Part shown: one piece after another, positions 1 to 11,878 of the stretch
Position numbering within the stretch: the first letter of the stretch is position 1
Layout of the letters: every line of letters begins with the position of its first letter
Source: Pseudomonas californiensis
GTDB taxonomy: Bacteria > Pseudomonadota > Gammaproteobacteria > Pseudomonadales > Pseudomonadaceae
NCBI RefSeq assembly: GCF_021147775.1
Contig: NZ_JAGTPK010000003.1
Span: 234,991 to 298,990, forward strand
Reading direction: 5' to 3'
DNA length: 64,000 nt
The notes under the pieces: model-generated
What the model was told of the DNA's origin: nothing
Seen by the model: only the letters and a program-made list of their open reading frames with translations
The model's database searches: none
Program-made: the position numbers and the translations under genes

Positions 1-1558
<1,558 letters not shown>

Positions 1559-1564
1559 TCACAC

Positions 1565-2416
1565 TCAACCGCGACGCTGGGTCAGTGCGCGGCGTTCGAA
1601 TTCCACGATGCGCTGGCGGTAATGCTCGATGGTCTGCGCGGTCATGACGCTGCGCTGATCATCTTTCAGTTCGCCGTCCAGCTCGTGGGCCAGCTTGCGT
1701 GCTGCGGCAACCATCACGTCAAACGCCTGCTTGGGGTGTCGCGGTCCAGGCAGACCGAGGAAGAAGCTCACGGCGCGGGTGCTGAAATGGTCGATATCGT
1801 CCAGATCAAAGACACCCGGCTTGACGGCATTGGCCATGGAGAACAACACCTCACCATTGCCCGCCATGCTTTCGTGGCGATGGAAGATGTCCATTTCGCC
1901 GAAACGCAGGCCGCTTTCCAGGATGTTCTGCAACAGGGCCGGGCCCTTGAAGCCGCCTTCACTGCGCGAGATCACGCTGATGACCAGCACTTCCTCGACC
2001 GGAGGCAGATCCTTGTCTTCGGTAATGCGCTGAGCTGGCTTGTCATCGGGGAAATCGTCGTCACGGCCGGTGAACAGGCTCGGGCCGTCCATGTCCAGAT
2101 TCAGGTCGCCCTGATGGGGCTCACCCTTGCGTTTCTTGTCGCCGTTGCTGCGCTTGCCTTCACGCGGGCTGGCAGTCATCGACGGCAGGTCGTGCTCATC
2201 CAGCTGCGGCTCCTTGTGAGTGTCCAGGACACGAGGCGGACCGAGCACTTCAGCCGAAGTGGTTTCTTCTTCGTCCGGCAGGTTGGAAAAGCTCCGGTCG
2301 AGCCTGAATTTCAATTTACCCTTGCCGCCGCGCATACGGCGCCAGCCATCAAAGAGAATACCGGCAATGACAATAATGCCGATGACGATCAGCCACTCGC
2401 GCAGACCGATTTCCAT
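1565..2416 (-). CDS. zipA: Cell division protein ZipA
   Basis: Inner-membrane anchor that binds the FtsZ C-terminal tail and stabilises the Z ring. The 283-residue product starts [20 protein letters not shown], an N-terminal membrane segment with almost no periplasmic residues. A charged linker rich in E, D, K and P follows (about residues 30-140), then a C-terminal globular FtsZ-binding domain with [11 protein letters not shown] at its start and [19 protein letters not shown] near the end. It lies between smc and ligA on the same strand, with a 252-bp spacer after smc that may hold its own promoter. Confidence 0.96.
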   Translation of the reverse strand: MEIGLREWLIVIGIIVIAGILFDGWRRMRGGKGKLKFRLDRSFSNLPDEEETTSAEVLGPPRVLDTHKEPQLDEHDLPSMTASPREGKRSNGDKKRKGEPHQGDLNLDMDGPSLFTGRDDDFPDDKPAQRITEDKDLPPVEEVLVISVISRSEGGFKGPALLQNILESGLRFGEMDIFHRHESMAGNGEVLFSMANAVKPGVFDLDDIDHFSTRAVSFFLGLPGPRHPKQAFDVMVAAARKLAHELDGELKDDQRSVMTAQTIEHYRQRIVEFERRALTQRRG

Positions 2417-2668
2417 GTAATCCAGTGCCTCTAATGAAGAATTCTGAAAATAAGGGCCTAAACCCCTTCAATACGTGGTGCCAAGTCTATGTTCTGACTG
2501 GCATTTTGCCCACGCGAAAATAAAAAGTGGTCACTAAACTAGCACGACCAAAGGTAACTTTACACCGTCTGTGACACCTCTTTGCTGGCGAAGTTGATAT
2601 CTGCCTCACAGCCGCCTCATTTTCAGGCATTACGAGGGGTATTTCCCCGTATGACCGAGGCCTTCGGC

Positions 2669-5600
2669 CTAGGCATCCACCAGCGCCATGGCTTCTTCGA
2701 CATCCACTGCAACCAACCGCGAACAGCCAGGTTCATGCATGGTCACACCCATCAATTGATCGGCCATTTCCATGGCGATCTTGTTGTGAGTGATGTAGAT
2801 GAACTGGACGGTTTGTGACATTTCTTTCACCAATCGCGCATACCGGCCGACGTTGGCATCGTCCAGCGGCGCATCGACTTCGTCGAGCATGCAGAACGGC
2901 GCAGGGTTGAGTTTGAAAATGGCAAAAACCAGTGCCAGCGCAGTCAACGCTTTTTCCCCACCCGACAGCAAATGAATGGTGCTGTTCTTCTTGCCGGGGG
3001 GACGCGCCATGATTGTCACCCCTGTATCGAGTAAATCTTCGCCCGTCAGTTCCAAATAAGCGGAGCCGCCACCGAAAACTTTCGGAAAAAGTGCCTGTAT
3101 TCCGCTATTTATCTGATCGAAGGTATCTTTGAAGCGGTTGCGGGTTTCCTTGTCGATCTTGCGGATGACGTTTTCCAGCGTGTCCAGCGCTTCCACCAGG
3201 TCGGCATCCTGGGCATCCAGATAACGCTTGCGCTCCGACTGCTGCTGATACTCGTCGATGGCCGCGAGGTTGATCGCGCCAAGTCGCTGAATGCGTCCGG
3301 CAATGGCCTCCAACTGCTGTTCGGCGGCGGCTTCGCTGGCCTCGGGCGTCAGCGTGGCAAGCACGCCGTGCAGGTCATAACCGTCCTCGTGCAGTTGGTC
3401 CTGCAAGGTCTTGCGGCGCACCGTCAGGGCTTGCCACTCCAGACGCTGCTGTTCGAGCTGGCCACGCAGCAATTGCGACTGCTGCTCAGCCTGGGTGCGA
3501 CGTTTTTCGGCGTCACGCAGTTCGCGATCGGCTTCTTCCAGGGCATTTTTTGCGATGCGCATTTCGTCATCTACGGCCATGCGTCGCTCAAGCAACTCTT
3601 CCAGTTTGAGGCGCAGCTCTTCCAGCGGCGCTTCACCCTCCTCCAGGTTGAGACTTAGCTGCTCACGCTTCTCGGTCAGACGCTCGGACTGCATCCGCAG
3701 GCGCTCCTGGGCCTGACGCGTGGAGTCGTACTGCGCTTTCAGAGAACCCAGACGCACCGCCAACTGATGGCTGTGGTCCTTGTGCTGACGGGCTTCCTGC
3801 CTGACTCGATCAAGGCGTTCGCGCAGCGTGTCACGCTGCTCCTGAAGCCGCTCACGCTGATCAGTGTCCTGCGCCATGGCTTCCAGCGCGTCCTGCAATT
3901 GCAGACGCGATTCGCCCAGGTGTTCATGCTCGACGGCACGCTGCTCGCCCAGTTCGGCGAGTTCTTCATCCAGACGCGTGCGGCGCAGGGTCAATTGCTC
4001 GACCTTGGCTTTGGCCGCCGACAGTTGCGCCTTGAGTTCGCTTTGCTGGCGATTTTCATCCTGCACCCGTCGACGCAGCTGCTCGCGCGCCTCTTCCTGC
4101 ACAGACTGCTGCTCGCGCAGGCTGAGCAATTGCTCTTCAAGGGTCGCAAGGGTCGCTTCACGCTCATCGCGCTCCAGGCCGAGTTGCTGCAACTCCTGGC
4201 CACGCGCCAGTACGCCGCTTTGCGCTTCGCTGGCGCGCCGCACACGCAGGAAATGTCGCCCGACCCAGTAACCGTCCCGGCTGATCAGGCTTTGCCCGCT
4301 CGTCAGTTGAGTCCGGCGCGACAAGGCCTCGTCCAGATCCTGCACAGGGATAACCTGACCCAGCCAGGCGGAAAGATCGACCTTGCTTTCAACCTTGTCC
4401 AGCAGGCTGCCCGGCACACGTACGGTGTCGGCACCCGCACTGAGCAAACGCAGATCACCCTGTTGGAAATTGGCCAGATCGAGCCCGTCGAACTCATCGA
4501 CCAGTACGGCTTGCAGGTCAGCGCCCAACACTGTTTCCACAGCCAGCTCCCAGCCGGCCTCAACGCTCAAACCCTCGGCCAGACGCGGACGCTCGGCCAG
4601 TTGCTGGTCGCGCAACCATTCGGCGGTGCCGGTATCAGGGTCGAGCGCGGCCTGCTGCAGCGCTTCCAGAGACGCCAGTCGGCCATTCAGGCGTTGCAGC
4701 TCACCTTGCGCCTGCTGTTGCGCCTGACTGGCGCTTTGCAGTGCTTCGCGCAATTGCTCCAGACGCTCGATGGCCTGCTCTTCACCCACGTGCAGTTCTT
4801 CGAGCGTCATATCACGGGTCGCAAGGTCTTCGCTCAGCTCCAGAATGGCAGCATCTTCAGGGTCGGCAGCCAATAACTGGCGCTCTTCAGCGAGACGCCG
4901 CTGACGCTCAGCCAGACGCTCAATGCTTTGCTCCAACTGTTGAATACGCGACTGCTCGACCTGGGCTTGCCGTTGCGGCTCGGCAGACTCCTGATTGAAA
5001 ACGTCCCACTTTTCCTGCCAGCCCTGCATCGCAGTTTCAGCGTCTTCCAGCGCGATAGCGGACTCTTCGGCGGCGGCGCTGGTCATCTCCTGCTCGGGTT
5101 CGAGCATTTCCAGCTCTTCACCCAGCGTCGCGAGCAAGGTGGTGTCATGACCCAAGTGCGATTCGGTTTCCTGACGCGCGCGCTCGGCTTCGCGCAGGTC
5201 ATCCTGCAATTGACGCAGACGCTGCTGACCGTGCTGGATGCTCTGCTCGACCCGGGCAATGTCGCCGCCCACTGAATAAAAGCGGCCTTGCACCAGGTTG
5301 AAGCGCTCAGAGAGATCATGATGACCGTCGCGAAACCGTTCGATACTGGCGTCGGCGCTGCGCTGATCAGCCACCAGCGCCTCGAAGCCGACCTCCTGAT
5401 TGCCGATTACCGCTTCACGCTGCCCTACCTGCTCGTTCAAGGCTTGCCAGCGCAGGGCCGACAGCTGCGCCTTGAGCTGGCGCTCTTCGGCTTTGTATTC
5501 CTGATATTTCTCCGCTGCCTGCGCCTGACGGTGCAAACGCTCCAGCTGGCGCTCAAGCTCTTCACGCAAGTCGGTCAGGCGTGCGAGGTTTTCGTGAGTC

Positions 5601-6157
5601 CGGCGGATACGGTTCTCGGTTTCCCGACGCCGCTCCTTGTACTTGGAGATCCCGGCCGCCTCTTCGATGAAATTGCGCAGATCCTCGGGCTTGGCTTCGA
5701 TCAGCTTGGAGATCATGCCCTGCTCGATGATCGAGTAGCTGCGTGGCCCAAGCCCGGTGCCGAGGAAAATGTCGGTGATGTCCCGACGGCGGCATTTGGT
5801 GCCGTTGAGGTAATAGCTGTTCTGGCTGTCGCGGGTCACCTTGCGGCGAATGGAAATTTCCGCGTAGGCCGCGTACTCGCCCACCAGAGTGCCATCGGAA
5901 TTGTCGAACACCAGCTCGATGCTTGCCTGGCTGACCGGCTTGCGACTGGTGGAGCCATTGAAGATGACATCGGTCATCGACTCGCCGCGCAGATTCTTGG
6001 CCGAGCTTTCGCCCATGACCCAGCGCACAGCGTCGATGATGTTGGATTTGCCGCAACCATTGGGGCCGACGACGGCCGCCATGTTGCTGGGGAAGTTCAC
6101 CGTGGTGGGGTCGACGAAGGACTTGAACCCCGCCAGCTTGATGCACTTCAGGCGCAT
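2669..6157 (-). CDS. smc: Chromosome partition protein SMC
   Basis: Structural maintenance of chromosomes ATPase that compacts and segregates DNA as a coiled-coil dimer. The chosen ATG at 6157 gives 1162 residues beginning MRLKCIKLAGFKSFVDPTTV, the usual family start; the open frame runs 24 codons further upstream but into the preceding gene. The Walker A is GPNGCGKSNIIDAVRW near residue 32. Long Q/E/R-rich coiled coils flank a hinge around residues 510-650. The signature is LLSGGEKALTALALVFAIF and the Walker B FCMLDEVDAPLDD near the C-terminus. The start codon is 4 bp after the stop of the GntR gene, so the two are probably translationally coupled. Confidence 0.97.
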   Translation of the reverse strand: MRLKCIKLAGFKSFVDPTTVNFPSNMAAVVGPNGCGKSNIIDAVRWVMGESSAKNLRGESMTDVIFNGSTSRKPVSQASIELVFDNSDGTLVGEYAAYAEISIRRKVTRDSQNSYYLNGTKCRRRDITDIFLGTGLGPRSYSIIEQGMISKLIEAKPEDLRNFIEEAAGISKYKERRRETENRIRRTHENLARLTDLREELERQLERLHRQAQAAEKYQEYKAEERQLKAQLSALRWQALNEQVGQREAVIGNQEVGFEALVADQRSADASIERFRDGHHDLSERFNLVQGRFYSVGGDIARVEQSIQHGQQRLRQLQDDLREAERARQETESHLGHDTTLLATLGEELEMLEPEQEMTSAAAEESAIALEDAETAMQGWQEKWDVFNQESAEPQRQAQVEQSRIQQLEQSIERLAERQRRLAEERQLLAADPEDAAILELSEDLATRDMTLEELHVGEEQAIERLEQLREALQSASQAQQQAQGELQRLNGRLASLEALQQAALDPDTGTAEWLRDQQLAERPRLAEGLSVEAGWELAVETVLGADLQAVLVDEFDGLDLANFQQGDLRLLSAGADTVRVPGSLLDKVESKVDLSAWLGQVIPVQDLDEALSRRTQLTSGQSLISRDGYWVGRHFLRVRRASEAQSGVLARGQELQQLGLERDEREATLATLEEQLLSLREQQSVQEEAREQLRRRVQDENRQQSELKAQLSAAKAKVEQLTLRRTRLDEELAELGEQRAVEHEHLGESRLQLQDALEAMAQDTDQRERLQEQRDTLRERLDRVRQEARQHKDHSHQLAVRLGSLKAQYDSTRQAQERLRMQSERLTEKREQLSLNLEEGEAPLEELRLKLEELLERRMAVDDEMRIAKNALEEADRELRDAEKRRTQAEQQSQLLRGQLEQQRLEWQALTVRRKTLQDQLHEDGYDLHGVLATLTPEASEAAAEQQLEAIAGRIQRLGAINLAAIDEYQQQSERKRYLDAQDADLVEALDTLENVIRKIDKETRNRFKDTFDQINSGIQALFPKVFGGGSAYLELTGEDLLDTGVTIMARPPGKKNSTIHLLSGGEKALTALALVFAIFKLNPAPFCMLDEVDAPLDDANVGRYARLVKEMSQTVQFIYITHNKIAMEMADQLMGVTMHEPGCSRLVAVDVEEAMALVDA

Positions 6158-6161
6158 GGGG

Positions 6162-6821
6162 TCAGCCCGCTGCCAGCGCGGCAAGCACCGACTGGCAGCT
6201 ACGCTGACAGTAGCTGACGAGAACCACACGAATCTGCGTCAGATCACGCGCGACGACGGCTTCCAGCAACTCGCCGAACAGCGCCACGTACTCGCTCATT
6301 TCGGCCTTGCGCTGCTCCAGTGCCAGAAAGTAGCTGCGACTCATGGACGGCTGCAGGTTTTCGACCGTTTCCTGGAGGTACGGATTGTTGGCGAACGGGT
6401 AAGCCGCGCGCATGACATTAAAGCTCTCTTCGACGAACGCCTTGACGTCCTGGCTCTCGAAACTGGCGTGCAGACGTTGCTGGATTTGCAGGAACGGCGC
6501 CAGATCCTCTTCGGTCTGCCAGCGCTCGGCCACCGAAAGAGCCAGCAAAATGTACAGCTCGCTCATCAACGTGCACAGACTGGTGACATTGTGCGCATTG
6601 AGCACCGTCACCTGGGCACCGCGACGCGGCAGAATCATCACCAGATGGCGACGTTCCAGAATCAGCAATGCCTCGCGCACAGAACCACGACTGACGTTCA
6701 ACGCCTGCGTGACTTTCTGTTCCTGAATGCGCTCACCAGGCTTGAGTTCGCCACGAATGATCCGCTCTGCAAGGTGATGAGCAATTTGCTCAGCGAGGCT
6801 GTCCGGTGCCTTGAACGTCAT
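6162..6821 (-). CDS. GntR-family (FCD-type) transcriptional regulator
   Basis: A 219-residue DNA-binding regulator. The N-terminal winged helix (about residues 5-70) contains LKPGERIQEQKVTQALNVS and RGSVREALLILE, typical of the GntR helix-turn-helix. The all-helical C-terminal half resembles the FCD ligand-binding domain. The ATG at 6821 is preferred because AAGGGT lies just upstream; an in-frame start 35 codons earlier has no such site. The gene is divergent from xdhABC across 272 bp and runs directly into smc. A role in controlling the purine genes is likely from position but unproven. The ligand is unknown. Confidence 0.9.
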   Translation of the reverse strand: MTFKAPDSLAEQIAHHLAERIIRGELKPGERIQEQKVTQALNVSRGSVREALLILERRHLVMILPRRGAQVTVLNAHNVTSLCTLMSELYILLALSVAERWQTEEDLAPFLQIQQRLHASFESQDVKAFVEESFNVMRAAYPFANNPYLQETVENLQPSMSRSYFLALEQRKAEMSEYVALFGELLEAVVARDLTQIRVVLVSYCQRSCQSVLAALAAG

Positions 6822-7093
6822 GTTTACCCTTCGAAAACCAGTTCTACAGATTAAGCGGCGGAGTGTATCGCAACCGGTGGTCATGGCGCAGGGCCATGGA
6901 AGGCGAAACTGGCACGTTTCACGCAAAACCGTGACCGTTGAGCGACAAACGATTCGTCAAAACTCTTGCACGTACAGGGACAGATGATAAAACCGATTAT
7001 TTCCTGACTTCTGGGTCAGAAACAAATTGACCCAATAAGCAGAGCTGATAGATTCATTGACATGTCTGATGACACATTTGAGGGCGTTGCGCC

Positions 7094-8548
7094 GTGATTC
7101 AGTTCCTTTTGAACCAAGAGCTAAAAACCGAGCGAGCCCTGGACCCGAACATGACCGTGCTGACCTACCTGCGCGAGCAGGCACACAAGCCCGGCACCAA
7201 GGAAGGTTGTGCCAGTGGCGATTGCGGCGCGTGCACCGTAGTAGTCGGCGAGTTGTCGGCCGACCCGCAAGGCCATGAGCACATCCGCTACCGCAGCCTG
7301 AATGCCTGCCTGACTTTCATGGCGACGCTGCACGGCAAACAGTTGATCAGCGTCGAAGACCTCAAACACCAGGGCCAATTGCACAGCGTGCAGCAAGCGA
7401 TGGTCGATTGTCATGGCTCGCAGTGCGGCTTTTGCACGCCGGGCTTCGTGATGTCGCTGTTCGCACTGCAAAAGAACAGCAGCGAAGCCGATGCGCATCA
7501 GGCGCATGAAGCGCTGGCAGGCAATCTGTGTCGTTGCACAGGCTACCGACCAATTCTGGCTGCTGCCGAGCAGGCGTGCGGCGAACGCCTGCCAGACCAG
7601 TTCGATCAGTACCAGGCGCGCACCCTCGAACGGCTGAGGGCAATCACGCCACAACAGACCGGCGAGCTCAACGACGGAGAAAAACGCTGCCTGATTCCCC
7701 TGACGGTGGCCGACCTGGCCCAACTGTATGAGGCCCATCCCCAGGCACGCCTGCTGGCGGGCGGGACTGACCTGGCGCTGGAGGTCACGCTGTTTCACAA
7801 GCCCTTGCCGGTGATGATTCACGTCGGCCACATCGCCGACATGAAGCGCGTCGAGCGTTTCGACGACCGGCTGGAAATCGGCGCGGCTACACCTCTGACC
7901 GACTGTTATGCCGCCCTGAAAGCCGAATACCCGGATTTCGGCGAGCTGCTGCAGCGGTTTGCGTCTTTGCAAATCCGCAATCAAGGCACGCTGGGCGGCA
8001 ACATCGGCAATGCCTCACCGATTGGCGACGCCCCGCCGTTGCTGATTGCCCTGGGTGCGCGCATCGTATTGCGCAAGGGCGAAACCCGACGCACCCTTGC
8101 GCTCGAAGACTATTTCGTCGACTACAAAGTGACGGCGCGTCAGGAAAGCGAGTTCATCGAAAAGATCATCGTACCCACGGCGAATGCCTGTCAGGTATTT
8201 CGCGCCTACAAGGTATCCAAACGACTGGACGATGATATTTCCGCCGTCTGCGCCGCCTTTCGTTTAGAGATCGAGCACGGCGTCATCGTCGATGCGCGCA
8301 TCGCGTTTGGCGGCATGGCGGCGATCCCGAAACGCGCGAGTGCCTGTGAAGCGGTGCTGGTCGGCCACGCCTGGAACGATGAAACGGTCGAACAGGCCTG
8401 CGCCGCGCTGGCCAGTGACTTCACTCCATTATCTGACTTTCGTGCCAGCAAGGAATACCGCCTGCTCAGCGCGCAAAATCTGCTGCGAAAATGCTTCATC
8501 GAGTTGCAGACACCCAATACGCCAACGCGGGTGACCCACTATGTCTGA
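7094..8548 (+). CDS. xdhA: Xanthine dehydrogenase, FeS/FAD subunit XdhA
   Basis: Electron-transfer subunit of xanthine dehydrogenase, which oxidises hypoxanthine to xanthine to urate with NAD+. The start is GTG (MIQFLLNQELKTERALDPNM), 484 residues. The plant-type 2Fe-2S motif is CASGDCGACTVVV (about residues 40-52). The second 2Fe-2S domain has CGFCTPGFVMS and NLCRCTGYRPI (about 112-155). A FAD-binding half follows with LLAGGTDLALEV and LGGNIGNASPIGDAPP. It overlaps xdhB by 8 bp, so the subunits are made together. Confidence 0.96.
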   Translation: MIQFLLNQELKTERALDPNMTVLTYLREQAHKPGTKEGCASGDCGACTVVVGELSADPQGHEHIRYRSLNACLTFMATLHGKQLISVEDLKHQGQLHSVQQAMVDCHGSQCGFCTPGFVMSLFALQKNSSEADAHQAHEALAGNLCRCTGYRPILAAAEQACGERLPDQFDQYQARTLERLRAITPQQTGELNDGEKRCLIPLTVADLAQLYEAHPQARLLAGGTDLALEVTLFHKPLPVMIHVGHIADMKRVERFDDRLEIGAATPLTDCYAALKAEYPDFGELLQRFASLQIRNQGTLGGNIGNASPIGDAPPLLIALGARIVLRKGETRRTLALEDYFVDYKVTARQESEFIEKIIVPTANACQVFRAYKVSKRLDDDISAVCAAFRLEIEHGVIVDARIAFGGMAAIPKRASACEAVLVGHAWNDETVEQACAALASDFTPLSDFRASKEYRLLSAQNLLRKCFIELQTPNTPTRVTHYV

Positions 8549-11039
8549 TCATGCCCCGCAAACCACTCAGGCCGAACGCGTCGCCCTGTTCCAGCAGGGC
8601 CTGACCACTGGCGTGGGCCGTAGCGTCAAGCACGACAGCGCCGACAAGCACGTATCCGGCGAAGCGGTGTACATCGATGACCGGCTGGAATTCCCCAACC
8701 AGCTGCACGTCTATGCGCGGCTCTCTGACCGCGCGCATGCGCGCATCATCAGCATCGACATAGCACCTTGCTACGCGTTTGAAGGGGTGCGGATTGCCAT
8801 CACCCACCACGACATACCAGGCCTCAAGGACATAGGGCCGCTCTTGCCCGGCGACCCGTTACTGGCCATCGACAAGGTCGAATTCGTCGGTCAGCCGGTG
8901 CTTGCCGTTGCTGCACGCGACATGGACACCGCCCGCAAGGCGGCCATGGCAGCGATCATCGAATACGAAGACCTGGAACCGGTGCTGGACGTGGTGCAGG
9001 CCTTGCGCCAGAAACACTTTGTGCTCGACAGCCACACCCACAAACGCGGCGACTCGACAACTGCACTGCAGGGCGCAACCCATCGCCTGCAAGGCAGCCT
9101 GCACATCGGTGGCCAGGAACACTTTTATCTGGAAACGCAGATTTCCTCGGTGATGCCCACCGAAGACGGCGGCATGATCGTCTACTGCTCGACCCAGAAC
9201 CCTACCGAAATCCAGAAGCTGGTGGCGGAAGTCCTGGCCGTGCCCATGAACCGGATCGTGGTCGACATGCGCCGCATGGGCGGCGGTTTCGGTGGCAAGG
9301 AAACCCAGGCCGCGAGCCCTGCCTGCCTGTGTGCAGTGATCGCCCGCCTGACCGGGCAGCCAACCAAAATGCGCCTGCAACGTGTCGAAGACATGCAGAT
9401 GACCGGCAAGCGTCACCCGTTTTACATCGAGTATGACGTGGGCTTTGACGACAACGGACGCCTGCAGGGCATTCAGCTCGATCTGGCAGGCAACTGTGGC
9501 TATTCGCCGGACCTCTCGGCTTCCATCGTCGACCGTGCAATGTTCCATGCCGACAACGCCTATTACCTGGGTGAAGCGACCATCAATGGTCATCGCTGCA
9601 AGACTCACACGGCCTCCAATACCGCGTACCGCGGTTTTGGCGGGCCTCAGGGCATGGTCGCCATCGAGGAGGTCATGGACTGCATCGCCCGTTATCTGGG
9701 CAAAGACCCGCTGGCCGTGCGCAAGGCCAATTACTATGGCAAGACCGAGCGCAACGTTACCCACTACCACCAGACCGTCGAGCACAATCTGCTGGACGAG
9801 ATGACGGCCGACCTCGAACAGAGCAGCCAGTATCACGAACGCCGCGAGGCGATCAGGGTCTTCAACGCCACCAGCCCGATTCTGAAAAAAGGCCTGGCGC
9901 TGACGCCGGTCAAGTTCGGCATTTCCTTTACCGCCAGCTTCCTTAATCAGGCCGGTGCGCTGATCCACATTTATACCGACGGCAGCATCCACCTGAACCA
10001 CGGTGGCACCGAGATGGGACAGGGGCTGAACGTCAAGGTCGCGCAGGTGGTGGCAGAGGTGTTTCAGGTCGATATCGACCGCATCCAGATCACCGCCACC
10101 AACACCGACAAGGTACCCAACACCTCGCCTACGGCTGCTTCGAGCGGTACGGACCTGAACGGCAAGGCAGCGCAGAATGCCGCCGAAACCCTCAAGCAAC
10201 GTCTGACCGAATTCGCCGCCCGGCACTACAAGGTCACGGAAAACGACGTGGAGTTTCGCAACGGTCATGTCCGGGTCGGTGACACCCTGCTGTCGTTCGC
10301 CGAACTGGCGCAGCAGGCCTGGATGGGCCAGGTGTCGCTGTCCAGCACCGGTTACTACAAAACGCCGAAGATTTTCTATGACCGTAGCCAGGCACGCGGT
10401 CGCCCGTTCTACTATTTTGCCTTTGGCGCCGCCTGCGTCGAGGTGATTGTCGACACCCTCACCGGCGAATACAAAATGCTGCGCACCGACATCCTGCATG
10501 ACGTCGGGGCATCGCTGAACCCGGCCATTGATATCGGCCAGGTCGAAGGCGGCTACATTCAGGGCGCTGGCTGGCTGACCACCGAGGAGCTGGTGTGGAA
10601 TGACAAAGGCAAGCTGATGACCAGCGGCCCTGCGTCGTACAAGATTCCGGCCGTGGCGGACATGCCGCTGGACCTGCGCATCAAACTGGTGGAAAACCGC
10701 AAAAATCCTGAGGACACGGTGTTTCATTCAAAAGCCGTGGGCGAACCGCCCTTCATGCTGGGCATCGCTGCGTGGTGTGCGATCAAGGACGCCGTGGCCA
10801 GCCTCGGCGACTATCGCCATCAACCCCGGATCGATGCGCCGGCGACGCCTGAGAAAGTGCTGTGGGGCTGCGAGCAGATGCGCTCGCTCGTTCGCGCCGG
10901 TCAGGTCCCGTTGGAGAGCAGGCAGGCTGATACGGCCCTGGGCCATGCGGCGCTTGAAATACAGCCTTCGCAAGCACGCTCACTCCCACCTGATCAGGCG
11001 AGCGTGCCCCTGAACGCCTCCGGGAGCTGCGATGAATAA
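8541..11039 (+). CDS. xdhB: Xanthine dehydrogenase, molybdopterin-binding subunit XdhB
   Basis: Catalytic subunit carrying the molybdenum cofactor, 832 residues. Visible motifs are MGGGFGGKETQ (cofactor and substrate site, about residue 255), TAYRGFGGPQG, the cofactor loop GGTEMGQGLNVK, and the C-terminal AVGEPPFMLG holding the catalytic glutamate of the xanthine oxidase family. The C-terminal ~40 residues after CEQMRSLV are poorly conserved in character. It overlaps xdhA by 8 bp and xdhC by 8 bp, a tight three-gene operon. Confidence 0.96.
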   Translation: MSDHAPQTTQAERVALFQQGLTTGVGRSVKHDSADKHVSGEAVYIDDRLEFPNQLHVYARLSDRAHARIISIDIAPCYAFEGVRIAITHHDIPGLKDIGPLLPGDPLLAIDKVEFVGQPVLAVAARDMDTARKAAMAAIIEYEDLEPVLDVVQALRQKHFVLDSHTHKRGDSTTALQGATHRLQGSLHIGGQEHFYLETQISSVMPTEDGGMIVYCSTQNPTEIQKLVAEVLAVPMNRIVVDMRRMGGGFGGKETQAASPACLCAVIARLTGQPTKMRLQRVEDMQMTGKRHPFYIEYDVGFDDNGRLQGIQLDLAGNCGYSPDLSASIVDRAMFHADNAYYLGEATINGHRCKTHTASNTAYRGFGGPQGMVAIEEVMDCIARYLGKDPLAVRKANYYGKTERNVTHYHQTVEHNLLDEMTADLEQSSQYHERREAIRVFNATSPILKKGLALTPVKFGISFTASFLNQAGALIHIYTDGSIHLNHGGTEMGQGLNVKVAQVVAEVFQVDIDRIQITATNTDKVPNTSPTAASSGTDLNGKAAQNAAETLKQRLTEFAARHYKVTENDVEFRNGHVRVGDTLLSFAELAQQAWMGQVSLSSTGYYKTPKIFYDRSQARGRPFYYFAFGAACVEVIVDTLTGEYKMLRTDILHDVGASLNPAIDIGQVEGGYIQGAGWLTTEELVWNDKGKLMTSGPASYKIPAVADMPLDLRIKLVENRKNPEDTVFHSKAVGEPPFMLGIAAWCAIKDAVASLGDYRHQPRIDAPATPEKVLWGCEQMRSLVRAGQVPLESRQADTALGHAALEIQPSQARSLPPDQASVPLNASGSCDE

Positions 11040-11871
11040 CTGGATCAGCGCGCTGGCCGAACTGCAGGCTTGCAATGAGCCCGCGATCCTGGTGACCATC
11101 ATCGAGGAACTGGGCTCGACGCCGCGCAATGCCGGTTCGAAAATGGTGGTCAGCGCCGACCGCATCCACGACACCATCGGCGGTGGCCATCTGGAATACA
11201 AGGCCATGCAGATCGCTCGCGAAATGCTCGCCAGCGGCACCCGACAAACCCGCCTGGAGCGCTTCAGTCTGGGCGCCAGCCTCGGTCAGTGCTGCGGCGG
11301 TGTGAACGTCCTGCTGTTTGAACCGGTGGGCGAGCCCGTGGCGCATATCGCCGTCTTCGGCGCCGGCCATGTCGGGCGGGCGCTGGTGCCTTTGCTGGCC
11401 AGCCTGCCGTGCCGGGTGCGCTGGATCGATGCCCGAGAGAACGAATTCCCGGCGATGTTGCCCCAAGGCGTATGCCAGATCGTCAGTGACGAGCCCGTTG
11501 ATGAGGTCGCACAGTTGCCCGCGGGCTGCTACTTCATCGTCATGACCCACAATCATCAGCTCGATCTGGAGCTGACCGCGGCGATTCTGGCGCGTGGCGA
11601 CTTCGGCTACTTTGGCTTGATCGGTTCGCGCACCAAGCGGGTCAAATTCGAGCATCGCCTGCGCGAGCGCGGCGTCGATGCCGGGCTGCTGCAACGCATG
11701 CGCTGCCCCATGGGCCTGGCCGAAGTGAAAGGCAAGTTGCCGGTCGAAATCGCCGTCTCCATCGCCGCCGAAGTCATCGCCACCTACAACGCAAGCTTTG
11801 GCCAACACAACGCCAACGCCCAACCTGTTACCAGACTGCTGCCTGCTTCACGCCGCAGCCAGTCGCAATGA
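11032..11871 (+). CDS. xdhC: Xanthine dehydrogenase accessory protein XdhC
   Basis: Binds the molybdenum cofactor, promotes its sulfuration and delivers it to XdhB; it is not part of the mature enzyme. The 279-residue product has the N-terminal XdhC/CoxI domain with ELGSTPRNAGSKMVV and the conserved LGQCCGG, then a Rossmann-like half with VFGAGHVGRALVPLLASL and FGLIGSRTKR. The ATG overlaps the end of xdhB. The stop is 7 bp before the guaD start. Confidence 0.95.
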   Translation: MNNWISALAELQACNEPAILVTIIEELGSTPRNAGSKMVVSADRIHDTIGGGHLEYKAMQIAREMLASGTRQTRLERFSLGASLGQCCGGVNVLLFEPVGEPVAHIAVFGAGHVGRALVPLLASLPCRVRWIDARENEFPAMLPQGVCQIVSDEPVDEVAQLPAGCYFIVMTHNHQLDLELTAAILARGDFGYFGLIGSRTKRVKFEHRLRERGVDAGLLQRMRCPMGLAEVKGKLPVEIAVSIAAEVIATYNASFGQHNANAQPVTRLLPASRRSQSQ

Positions 11872-11878
11872 GATTGCC

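Noticed and set aside
6158..6229. 24-residue N-terminal extension of SMC
   Set aside because: It lies inside the GntR gene and the SMC family begins at MRLKCIKLAGFKSF.
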